Part shown: positions 34,716 through 42,890 of the stretch, piece after piece | Numbering within the stretch: position 1 is the stretch's first letter | How the letters are laid out: the number at the start of each line of letters is the position of its first letter | Assembly: GCF_900099965.1 (NCBI RefSeq) | Contig: NZ_FNDJ01000015.1 | Coordinates: 1-64,000 of the forward strand | Direction: 5' to 3' | Origin: Nonomuraea jiangxiensis | Lineage (GTDB): Bacteria; Actinomycetota; Actinomycetes; Streptosporangiales; Streptosporangiaceae | DNA: 64,000 nucleotides | The notes under the pieces: model-generated | Told to the model about the DNA's origin: nothing | Databases searched by the model: none | The model's input: the letters and a program-made list of their open reading frames with translations, nothing else | Translations under genes and position numbers: made by a program

Positions 34716-35654
34716 TCAGCCTGAAGGCGGACGCTCCACGAGGTCACGAGCGAGATCGACCAGGTGGGTCAGGAACAGGGTCCGGCCGCCGCTTCCCGGA
34801 AGCGGGACATGCAGGGGCTCGGTCCAGTGCGCCGGGATCGCCGCCGGTCCGTACACGGCTCCGGCCAGCCCGCCGGTGACCGCGGCGACGGTGTCGGTGT
34901 CGCCGCCGAGATCGATCGCGGCCCGGATCGCGTCCTCGTAGTCATCGATGGTACGCACGGCCCATACGGCTGAGCCGAGACAGGGCCAGACCGCTCCGTT
35001 GAACTCGGTCGCCTGGTCGGGATGCCAGTCGGGGGCGAGGACGATGGCGTACCGCTCACGATGATCGGGCTGCACGGCCGCGAGCGTCTGGCCGAGGTCC
35101 GTCAGCGGATCCGCGCCGTCGAGGGCGACCCGGACGAGGTCGTGAAAGATCGCGCTGCCCTCCCACGCGGCCGGGTCGCCGTGGGTCAGAGCGGCGATCC
35201 ACCGAGCGGCGTCCATGGCGGCCTGCCGCCCCCCGTGGGCGAAATACACCGCCGACGGGGGTGGCCCGCATCAACGCGCCGTTGCCCGCGGCCCGCCGGC
35301 CGCTTCGGTAATGATCGGCGGCGGCCTGATCCCAGGGCAGGCCCCGACCCAGGACGTCCTGAGTCTGCAGCCCGATGTCCTTGGGCTCATCGGCGGCCCA
35401 CCGCCGGAAACGGGCGAATATATCCGGCAGATCCAGCCCGCCGCGTTCCAGCAGCGATTCCGCGACGTGAACGGCCATCTGCGGGTGGCCTCCCCGGCGT
35501 CCCAGCCGCCACCACCACTCATCTCGCCCCCGGCGCCTCGTACCGGAAAGCGAGCGGAGAACGCGCCCGCGGGCCCGAACTCGAAAGGAGCACCCAGGGC
35601 GTCTCCGACAGCCGACCCGACGACCGCGCCGACGGCACGCTCCACAAGATTCAC
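34716..35654 (-). pseudogene. ADP-ribosylglycohydrolase (DraG family), two frameshifts
   Basis: The N-terminal part reads ERAVGAVVGSAVGDALGAPF, a DraG-family opening. A shift near 35500 moves to a frame with QMAVHVAESLLERGGLDLPD and GRRAAGNGALMRATP. A second shift near 35255 leads to FAHGGRQAAMDAARW and the metal-binding C-terminus AIDLGGDTDTVAAVTGGLAG. Restoring both frames would give a near full-length hydrolase of about 310 residues that removes ADP-ribose from proteins. The catalytic motifs are still pristine, so inactivation looks recent, or one shift could be a sequencing error. Confidence 0.75.
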
Positions 35655-35904
35655 ATTCCACAGGCTAGTGGCGGCGACGGTGAGTGCGGCGATGCGCTTT
35701 GGAATGAGCAGGTCGGTCCAGGAGAAGCCCCTGTCGTACGTCGATAGTCAGAACCCGAAGCGGGCGTGGGGGCAAGAAGGCGGGTGGGGGCACGCGATCT
35801 TCGAGGGGCCTTGGCCCGGTTCGGTGACGGTGCGCTTGCGGGGGTGACCCGGAGTTCGTGTCCGGCCGCGGTGAGCGAGGGTTCTCCTGCGCCTCAGGCG
35901 GCTA

Positions 35905-35923
35905 GTTAGTAAGCATTCCTGAC
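35905..35923. promoter_or_regulatory. 19-bp operator copy 1 (GTTAGTAAGCATTCCTGAC)
   Basis: This imperfect palindrome matches the perfect site at 36078 in 15 of 19 positions and lies about 250 bp upstream of the secreted GH5/beta-helix gene. The region 35655-36170 holds no gene apart from the start of that transcript. The paired sites suggest binding of one regulator, possibly by looping. Confidence 0.5.
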
Positions 35924-36077
35924 TTAATAGGGACCTTTACGAAACCCGGCGGGCGTGGTCAAGGGATAGAACTCGACCCAATGTCAGATTAACGACACTC
36001 GGTGTAAGCGTTCACGTATGTGTAACGCGGTATTGGGTCTTGCGCTACAGCGATCGGCAACTTACGATCCGCCCTAA

Positions 36078-36096
36078 GTTAGGAAACCTTCCTAAC
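36078..36096. promoter_or_regulatory. 19-bp operator copy 2, perfect palindrome GTTAGGAA-ACC-TTCCTAAC
   Basis: A perfect 8-bp inverted repeat with 3-bp spacer lies 75 bp before the start codon of the secreted multidomain hydrolase. I recall similar GTTAGGAAA-TTTCCTAAC elements before secreted glycoside hydrolase genes in actinomycetes, perhaps bound by ROK-type repressors. The identity of the regulator is not shown by this sequence. Confidence 0.65.
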
Positions 36097-36170
36097 CATT
36101 GGCTAGCCGGGTGGAAGCACTCACGTCCTCGGAGGCTTGCACCCACCCCCTACCCTCGCCAGGAGCGCCA

Positions 36171-39100
36171 ATGTCACGTGTGGTGCACCCATCACCCCCC
36201 AACCGCACTCGCCCTGGGCGGCGCCGTTCGTTAGTGGCGGCCGCTGTCACAGTGCTCACGCTCGCCGTACAGCCCCTGGCCGGCGCGGTCTCCCCGGCCG
36301 CGGCGACCACCGAACCCAAGGCGACCAAGGCCAAGACCGCCGCCGCTGCCGCGGTCGGCGCCAACGCTGCGATTCCCGACCTGACCAGCGCCAACCGCCG
36401 CGCGCCCGTCACCGGCCTGCCCGACTGGAGCAAGGCGGGCTATCGCGGAGGCATGGCCCTGCCGGAGGCGGCCCAGGCGCACCCCGACGCCGCCTGCCAC
36501 ATCACCGCGGACGAGTTGGCCAGCCAGTTCAACGTACGGGCCGGCGGGGCCGACGCCACCACCGGGCTGCAGGCCGCGATCGACCAGATCAGGACCAACT
36601 GCACCCCGGGGGCGAGCTACACCCGGTTGTCGTCCATCACCCTGCCCGAGGGCCGGATCACCGTGACCAGGCAGCTCGGCCTGGACGCCAGCTACCTCGT
36701 GCTCAAGGGCGCGGGCATGGGCAGGACGATCCTGGCCTTCCGTCCGGACACCAACACCCGTTACGACACGCTCACCCCGGACGGGAGCGACTGGGACGAG
36801 GACGGCGCGACGCACGGCTCGGGCAAGGGCGGCTGGACGTGGCCCGGCCGCGGCCTGATCCGCGTGCAGTCGCGTGAGGTGGCGAGCCGGTACGCCAGCG
36901 AGTACGCCTCCGCCCCCGCCAACCGCAAGGACATCTTCGAAGGCAGCATCAACCAGCACTGGGCCAGCGGCGTCCCGCTGCGGGAGGCCTCGGCCGTCGG
37001 GTCCAACGTGATCAGGCTGGCCACCAACGCCAACATGAGCCAGTTCCAGGTCGGCGGCTTCCTGTGGGTGGGCGCGGCCAACAGCATCAGGTTCTACCAG
37101 CAGCAGACGGTGACCAACACCGAGCAGTACATGAACCTGCACATGCGGCAACAGATCTTCCAGATCACCGCGGTGGACGCCACCGGCCGCAACCTCACCA
37201 TCGACAAGCCCCTGGAGTACGACCTTCCGCTCAACTCCACGTCCGACGGCTCCGCGGCCATCGACGGGACGGTCTACCCCAGCCGGGTCACCCCGCTCAA
37301 GGCGATCCAGGGCGTCGGCATCGAGGACTTGACCATCACCCAGGACATGACCAACATGCCCAAGCTCGGTGGTGGCACGTACAACCTGACCCGGGCCGAG
37401 GCCCAGCAGAACTACGGGAACATGGCCCCCGAGTACGCCCTGCACGGCATCGTGCTGAAGTGGGCGGCCAACTCGTGGATCCGCCGGGTCGGCACGGACA
37501 TGACCGGTTCGCACCCCATCGTCACGGAGAGCGCGAAGAACATCCAGGTCCAGGAGTCGGTCCTCGACGGCTCGTGGAACAAGGGCAAGGGCGGCAACGG
37601 CTACTTCCGCGGCTCACGCGTCTGGGACTCCCTGTACGCGTACAACACCAGCCGTAACCTGCGCCACTTCACCTTCCAGTGGTCGGCCGCGAACAACGTC
37701 GTCATCGGCAACGACTTCGACTCCGACCTCAACGTGCACGGCGGCTGGGAGCGGCGCAACCTGTTCGAGCAGAACAAGGTGGCCGTACCGTACGAGCACG
37801 CCTCGAAGAACTGCCGGTCCAACTGCGGCGACGAGGGCGGCGCGCCGCCGGACGACTCGTCGTGGTGGCCGATCTGGTGGGCCGCAGGACCGAAGGCGGC
37901 CAAGTGGTCGGGGTCGAGCGGTCCGCAGAACGTGTTCTACAACAACGACCTGACCAAGCAGACCACGCAGGGCGGGGCGTACCAGCCGTACTACCCGGAC
38001 CGGCAGCGGATCTACCAGTTCGGCAGCGCGGCGAGCAACCCGGCCACGTTCCAGCACCTCGCGGTGAACGGCGCCACCATCCCCGACTGGGCCGGCCGGG
38101 AGACGGTGGACTACGCCAACTCCCCGAACTCCGGCGTCAACGCCACGAGGACGGACACTACGGGCTCGCTCTTCCTGAGGTCGGGAGGCGGCGGCCCGAG
38201 CGACGACACCACCGCGCCCAGCGTGCCCGGCAACCTTCGCTCGACGGGTACGACCTCCAGCAGCGTGTCCCTGGCCTGGAACGCCTCCACCGACAACGTC
38301 GGCGTCACCGGCTACGAGGTCTACCGGGGCAGCACGCTGGTGGCCACGGTCACCGGCACCAGCCACACCGACACCGGCCTGACCGCGTCCACGTCCTACA
38401 CCTACACCGTCCGGGCGCGTGACGCCGCTGGCAACCGGTCGGCGGCCAGCGCGGCTGTCACCGCGCAGACGCAGGCCGGCGGCGGAGGCCCCGAGGACGG
38501 GCTCATCTCCAGAGGGAAGCCGACCACGGCATCGTCGATCGAGGGCGCGGGCTTCGAGTCCGGACTCGCGGTGGACGGCGACACCGTCAGCCGCTGGGCC
38601 TCGGCCGAGGGCAGCGACCCGCAGTGGATCCAGATCGACCTGCAAGGTTCGTACGCGATCTCCCGGGTCCGGCTGAACTGGGAGGTGGCCTTCGGCTCGG
38701 CGTACCGGATCGAGGTCTCCCCGGACGGCACGAACTGGAGCAGCATCTACTCCACCACCACGGGCGACGGCACCATCGACGACCTGACCGTCTCGGGCAC
38801 CGCCCGCTACATCCGCCTGTACGGCACCGCGCGCGGCACCGCGTACGGCTACTCGCTGTACGAGTTCGACGTGTTCGGCCGTCCGGACGGCGGCAACCCG
38901 GGTGGCGACACCACGCCGCCGTCCACCCCGGGCAACCTGCGCTCCACCGGTACGACCTCCAGCAGCGTCGCGCTGGCCTGGAACGCCGCCACCGACAACG
39001 TCGGCGTCACCGGCTACGAGGTCTACCGGGGCAGCACCCAGGTGGCCACCGTCACCGGCACCACGCACACGGACACCGGCCTGACCGCGTCCACGTCGTA

Positions 39101-40130
39101 CACGTACACCGTCCGGGCACGTGACGCCGCGGGCAACCGCTCGCCGGCCAGCGCGGCGCTCACCGTGCAGACCAGCGGCAGCAGCGGCGGCGGCACCCCG
39201 GCCGCGGCCAACGGCCAGCTCCGCGTGTGCGGCGTCCGGCTGTGCAACGAGAACAACAAGCAGATCCAGCTCCGCGGCATGAGCAGCCACGGCATCCAGT
39301 GGTACGACAACTGCCTGAACAACGCCTCGCTGGACGCCCTGGCCAACGACTGGAAGGCCGACATCTTCCGGATCTCGATGTACATCCAGGAAGGCGGCTA
39401 CGAGACCAACCCCCGGCAGTTCACCGACCGGGTGCACCAGTTGATCGAGATGGCCACCGCCCGCGGCATGTACGCCCTGGTCGACTGGCACATGCTCACC
39501 CCCGGCGACCCGAACTGCAACCTCAGCCGGGCCAGGACGTTCTTCACCGAGATCGCCCAGCGGCACAACAACAAGAAGAACATCCTGTACGAGATCGCCA
39601 ACGAGCCCAACGGCAGCAGCGTCACCTGGTCCGTCATCCGCAACTACGCCAACCAGCTCGTCCCGGTGATCCGCCAGCAGGACCCCGACGCCCCGATCCT
39701 GGTCGGCACCCCCGACTGGTCCTCGCTCGGCGTCTCCGGCCCCGGCGACCAGACCGACACGATCCGGGCCAACCCGGTCACCGGCACGAACATCATGTAC
39801 GTCTTCCACTTCTACGCGGCCTCGCACAGCACGCCGTACCTGAACGCGCTGTCCCGCGCGGCCGACCTTCTGCCGATGTTCGTCACCGAGTTCGGCACCC
39901 AGCAAGCCTCCGGTGACGGGGGCAACAACATGAGCAGGTCACAGCAGTACATCGACCTGATGGCACAGAAAAAGATCAGTTGGGTCAACTGGAACTACTC
40001 CGACGACTCCCGTACCGGCGCGGTCTTCACCCCCGGCACCTGCCCTGGCGGCCCCTTCGCGGGGACGAGCAGGCTGAAGGAAGCCGGCGTCTGGATCCGC
40101 GACCGGATGCGCACCGCTGACGACTTCTGA
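36171..40130 (+). CDS. Secreted beta-helix/FN3/F5-8C/FN3/GH5 multidomain polysaccharidase
   Basis: This 1319-residue exported protein has a signal peptide (RRRSLVAAAVTVLTLAVQPL), a pectin-lyase-like right-handed beta-helix (about 60-660), FN3 (679-768), an F5/8 type C (CBM32-like) module (777-904), a second FN3 (915-1002) and a C-terminal GH5 domain (1016-1319). The GH5 keeps its acid/base in EIANEPNG and its nucleophile in VTEFGTQ, as in endoglucanases and mannanases. Two catalytic domains on one chain suggest attack on mixed plant or microbial polysaccharide. The ligand of the beta-helix is unknown. ATG 36171 follows AGGAG. Two 19-bp palindromes upstream probably control it. Confidence 0.88.
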   Translation: MSRVVHPSPPNRTRPGRRRSLVAAAVTVLTLAVQPLAGAVSPAAATTEPKATKAKTAAAAAVGANAAIPDLTSANRRAPVTGLPDWSKAGYRGGMALPEAAQAHPDAACHITADELASQFNVRAGGADATTGLQAAIDQIRTNCTPGASYTRLSSITLPEGRITVTRQLGLDASYLVLKGAGMGRTILAFRPDTNTRYDTLTPDGSDWDEDGATHGSGKGGWTWPGRGLIRVQSREVASRYASEYASAPANRKDIFEGSINQHWASGVPLREASAVGSNVIRLATNANMSQFQVGGFLWVGAANSIRFYQQQTVTNTEQYMNLHMRQQIFQITAVDATGRNLTIDKPLEYDLPLNSTSDGSAAIDGTVYPSRVTPLKAIQGVGIEDLTITQDMTNMPKLGGGTYNLTRAEAQQNYGNMAPEYALHGIVLKWAANSWIRRVGTDMTGSHPIVTESAKNIQVQESVLDGSWNKGKGGNGYFRGSRVWDSLYAYNTSRNLRHFTFQWSAANNVVIGNDFDSDLNVHGGWERRNLFEQNKVAVPYEHASKNCRSNCGDEGGAPPDDSSWWPIWWAAGPKAAKWSGSSGPQNVFYNNDLTKQTTQGGAYQPYYPDRQRIYQFGSAASNPATFQHLAVNGATIPDWAGRETVDYANSPNSGVNATRTDTTGSLFLRSGGGGPSDDTTAPSVPGNLRSTGTTSSSVSLAWNASTDNVGVTGYEVYRGSTLVATVTGTSHTDTGLTASTSYTYTVRARDAAGNRSAASAAVTAQTQAGGGGPEDGLISRGKPTTASSIEGAGFESGLAVDGDTVSRWASAEGSDPQWIQIDLQGSYAISRVRLNWEVAFGSAYRIEVSPDGTNWSSIYSTTTGDGTIDDLTVSGTARYIRLYGTARGTAYGYSLYEFDVFGRPDGGNPGGDTTPPSTPGNLRSTGTTSSSVALAWNAATDNVGVTGYEVYRGSTQVATVTGTTHTDTGLTASTSYTYTVRARDAAGNRSPASAALTVQTSGSSGGGTPAAANGQLRVCGVRLCNENNKQIQLRGMSSHGIQWYDNCLNNASLDALANDWKADIFRISMYIQEGGYETNPRQFTDRVHQLIEMATARGMYALVDWHMLTPGDPNCNLSRARTFFTEIAQRHNNKKNILYEIANEPNGSSVTWSVIRNYANQLVPVIRQQDPDAPILVGTPDWSSLGVSGPGDQTDTIRANPVTGTNIMYVFHFYAASHSTPYLNALSRAADLLPMFVTEFGTQQASGDGGNNMSRSQQYIDLMAQKKISWVNWNYSDDSRTGAVFTPGTCPGGPFAGTSRLKEAGVWIRDRMRTADDF
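38206..39175 (+). repeat. FN3-F5/8C-FN3 block, recurring in the next gene
   Basis: The two FN3 segments (38206-38475 and 38914-39175) are nearly the same at DNA level (for example gtcaccggctacgaggtcta in both). FN3 and F5/8C DNA also recurs at 40350-41025 in the downstream gene. The high nucleotide identity indicates recent duplication or gene conversion. Confidence 0.8.
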
Positions 40131-40150
40131 TCCAGAAGTCACCCGGAACG

Positions 40151-40186
40151 CGCGAGGGTGCGTCCCCTGCCGGACGCGCCCTCGCG
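40151..40186 (+). terminator. Terminator after the GH5 multidomain gene
   Basis: Arms gcgagggtgcgtcc and ggacgcgccctcgc pair with a single G-U, forming a stem of about 15 bp with a short loop. It lies between the GH5 gene and the next secreted gene, which would then need its own promoter or partial readthrough. Confidence 0.7.
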
Positions 40187-40250
40187 TGAACCCACCGATC
40201 GCAGTACGACCCGCGCGCCCCGGGCGTGCCGGAAGAATCGGAGTGGTTTC

Positions 40251-42008
40251 GTGAAACCAAGCGCACGTGCGAAAACCCTCGCAATCGTGGCCATGCTGGC
40301 GGCGTCACTGCCGACGGCCGCCATCGCGTCCAGCAGCGCGGCCGACCCGCTGGTCTCCCAGGGCAAGCCCGCGACGTCCTCCTCCATCGAGGCCGCCGGC
40401 TTCGAAGCCGGCCTGGCGGTGGACGGGGACACCGGCAGCCGGTGGGCGTCGCTTGAGGGCGTCGACCCGCAGTGGATCCAGATCGACCTGGGCAGCTCGC
40501 ACACGATCTCCCGGGTGCTGCTGAACTGGGAGGTGGCGTTCGGCTCGGCGTACCGGGTCGAGGTCTCGCCCAACGGCAGCTCCTGGACCAGCGTCTACTC
40601 CACCACCTCGGGTGACGGCACCATCGACGACCTGACCGTCTCGGGCACCGGCCGGTACGTCCGCGTTTACGGCACCACGCGCGGCACTCCGTACGGCTAC
40701 TCGCTGTACGAGTTCGAGGTCTACGGCACCCCGGACGGCGGCAACCCGGGCGACACCACCGCGCCCAGCGTGCCCGGCAGCCTCCGCTCGACGGGTACGA
40801 CCTCCAGCAGCGTGTCCCTCGCGTGGAACGCCGCGACCGACAACGTGGGCGTCACCGGCTACGAGGTGTACCGGGGGAGCACGCTGGTGGCCACGGTCAC
40901 CGGCACTTCGCACACGGACACCGGGCTGAGCGTGTCCACGTCGTACACGTACACCGTCCGGGCGCGTGACGCGGCGGGCAACCGTTCGGCGGCCAGTTCG
41001 GCGGTCACCGTACAGACCGGCGGCAGCAGCGGCGGCTCCACGGTGGACGTCGCCACCGCCGCCCAGTTGAGCGCCGCGCTGTCCGCCGCCCAGCCGGGCC
41101 AGACGATCCGCCTGGCGGCCGGCGAGTACCGCGGCGCCTTCCTGGCCCAGCGCGCCGGCACGGCCTCCGCGCCGATCACCCTGACCGGCCCCACCAACGC
41201 CGTCCTGGTCAACGACGGCCCGTCCGGCACCGCCCCCTCATGCCCCGCCCCCACCAGCGGCTGGGACTCCGGCTACGGCCTCTGGCTGTTCGGCGCCAAC
41301 TACTGGAGGCTGAACGGCTTCACCGTCAAGGACTCCAAGAAGGGCATCGTCCTCGACAACTCACGCAACGTGACCATCGACGGGGTCTACGTCCACCACA
41401 CCGACGAAGAGGCCGTGCACTTCCGCAGGTCCTCCGCGGACGGCGTCATCCAGAACTCCCGCATCGACAACGCCGGCCTGGTCCAGCCCGGCTACGGCGA
41501 AGGCGTCTACATCGGCTCGGCCAACTCCAACTGGTCCTGCCACGGCAACTCCGGCGGCGTCGACCGCAGCGACCGCGTACGGGTGCTCAACAACGTCATC
41601 GGCCCCAACGTCGCCGCCGAGCACATCGACATCAAGGAAGGCACCTTCGACGGCGTCATCCGCGGCAACACCTTCAACGGCCGCGGAATCACCGGCCAGA
41701 ACTCGGGCGACTCCTGGGTCGACGCGAAGGGCATCGGCTACCTGATCGAGAACAACACCGGCAACTTCTCCTCCCCCGGCACCTTCGCCAACGGGTACGA
41801 GACCCACAACCCCTCCACCAGCCCGTCCTTCGCCAACGGCTGCGGCAACATCTGGCGCTCCAACCGGTCGGACCTGGGCGGCGTCGGCGCGTACGCCATC
41901 AGGATCACCTCCACCTCGAAGTGCAGCGGCAACCCCAACGTCGTCTACTCCTCCAACACCGTCACCAACGCCCGCTCCGGCCTGACCAACATCCCGGTCA
42001 CCCCGTAA
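40251..42008 (+). CDS. Secreted F5/8C-FN3-parallel beta-helix protein
   Basis: The 585-residue exported protein has a signal peptide (AKTLAIVAMLAASLPTAAIA), an F5/8 type C module (34-160, DPQWIQIDLGSSHTISRVLL), FN3 (172-258) and a C-terminal parallel beta-helix (264-585) with LRLAAGEYRG-type opening and repeated NNVIG/NTFNG turns. The helix resembles pectate-lyase-like or right-handed beta-helix hydrolases. No catalytic residues can be assigned by eye. Its modules are close copies of those in the preceding gene, and the two probably act on the same polymer. GTG 40251 has GGAG 7 bp upstream. Confidence 0.85.
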   Translation: MKPSARAKTLAIVAMLAASLPTAAIASSSAADPLVSQGKPATSSSIEAAGFEAGLAVDGDTGSRWASLEGVDPQWIQIDLGSSHTISRVLLNWEVAFGSAYRVEVSPNGSSWTSVYSTTSGDGTIDDLTVSGTGRYVRVYGTTRGTPYGYSLYEFEVYGTPDGGNPGDTTAPSVPGSLRSTGTTSSSVSLAWNAATDNVGVTGYEVYRGSTLVATVTGTSHTDTGLSVSTSYTYTVRARDAAGNRSAASSAVTVQTGGSSGGSTVDVATAAQLSAALSAAQPGQTIRLAAGEYRGAFLAQRAGTASAPITLTGPTNAVLVNDGPSGTAPSCPAPTSGWDSGYGLWLFGANYWRLNGFTVKDSKKGIVLDNSRNVTIDGVYVHHTDEEAVHFRRSSADGVIQNSRIDNAGLVQPGYGEGVYIGSANSNWSCHGNSGGVDRSDRVRVLNNVIGPNVAAEHIDIKEGTFDGVIRGNTFNGRGITGQNSGDSWVDAKGIGYLIENNTGNFSSPGTFANGYETHNPSTSPSFANGCGNIWRSNRSDLGGVGAYAIRITSTSKCSGNPNVVYSSNTVTNARSGLTNIPVTP

Positions 42009-42033
42009 CCTCGCACTATCAGATCGAACCCCA

Positions 42034-42063
42034 GGCCGCCTCCGTCCATCGGAGGCGGCCTTT
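42034..42063 (+). terminator. Terminator of the secreted hydrolase pair
   Basis: A perfect 11-bp stem (ggccgcctccg/cggaggcggcc) with a 5-base loop is followed by TTT. It lies 26 bp after the stop codon and is a typical intrinsic terminator. Confidence 0.85.
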
Positions 42064-42159
42064 CCGGGTTCACTGGGCTGGGTCATCGAGCTTGCTGGCA
42101 ATCCGTTCTCACGATAACCGGCAGTGATTTGTGTCATTCTCCCATGACAGAATGCGAAC

Positions 42160-42628
42160 GCATGCCTGTCCGATAGCCGGAGAATGCCGACTATCCGTGC
42201 TCGTGCAGTTGTCGCCTGCCGATCTCTCCACGAAATGGCCTGCTAAGGTTGCCCGCAGGTCGGCATCGCGCATCAGGCCGAGGGCGTACATGGACCACCA
42301 TTGGCTGACCCAGGCGTTCGCAACAAGCAACAGCCTGGTTGGGAAGTCGTCTTCGGGGCCAGTCCATTTACTGCCGTCGGCTTGAAACAGAGCGGGCTGG
42401 TCTATGGTGAGGCGGAGCAGCGACGGCCATGAGCGAGAGAGCCGTGAGAAGCATGGCGGCTGGGCCATACGCTTGGCCGATCTCGCTGAGCACAGTCCAT
42501 TCGGAGCGGGGGACGAGTGTGGCGAGGGCCCGTAACGCTAGCGGCGACATGATGAGCGCGGTCACAAGAAAGAGAAGCGCCACCAGAATGAGCAAGGTCA
42601 TCGTGGTGCGGCCGGCCCAGCGCCCCAT
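42160..42628 (-). pseudogene. DUF6082 family protein, internally deleted and frameshifted
   Basis: The 5' part (from 42628 or 42601) reads LLILVALLFLVTALIMSPLA and SEIGQAYGPAAMLLTALSLM, the two-helix start of DUF6082 proteins. The expected coiled middle is missing. A second frame reads WVSQWWSMYALGLMRDADLR and LAGHFVERSAG, the family's later region, and then breaks. The normal length is about 170-200 residues. The gene is inactivated. The remaining 42630-42890 contains no gene that I can see. Confidence 0.6.
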
Positions 42629-42890
42629 CTGATCTCCCTTTGCCGGTATGAAGGCTCGACCACCTCATGATCCACTCAGCGGTTGACGTTGTCACGGTGG
42701 AGCCGGATCAGCCTGCCTCTCGCACGAAGGTCAGCATTCGGGTCAGCCCATGCGGTACGGGCTTCGCCAGGTCGCCTACCAGCCAAACGGGCCGCGTCTT
42801 GACGTGCTCGGGCAACACCCGGAGGGATTGACGTGCCGATCGGAGATCATCTAGCGTCGTGCGACCGGTTACCACCTCGGGGGAGATGAC

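Noticed and set aside
42109..42468. Intact 119-residue reverse ORF
   Set aside because: It is the shifted 3' part of a DUF6082 gene whose 5' part lies in another frame; treated as a pseudogene.
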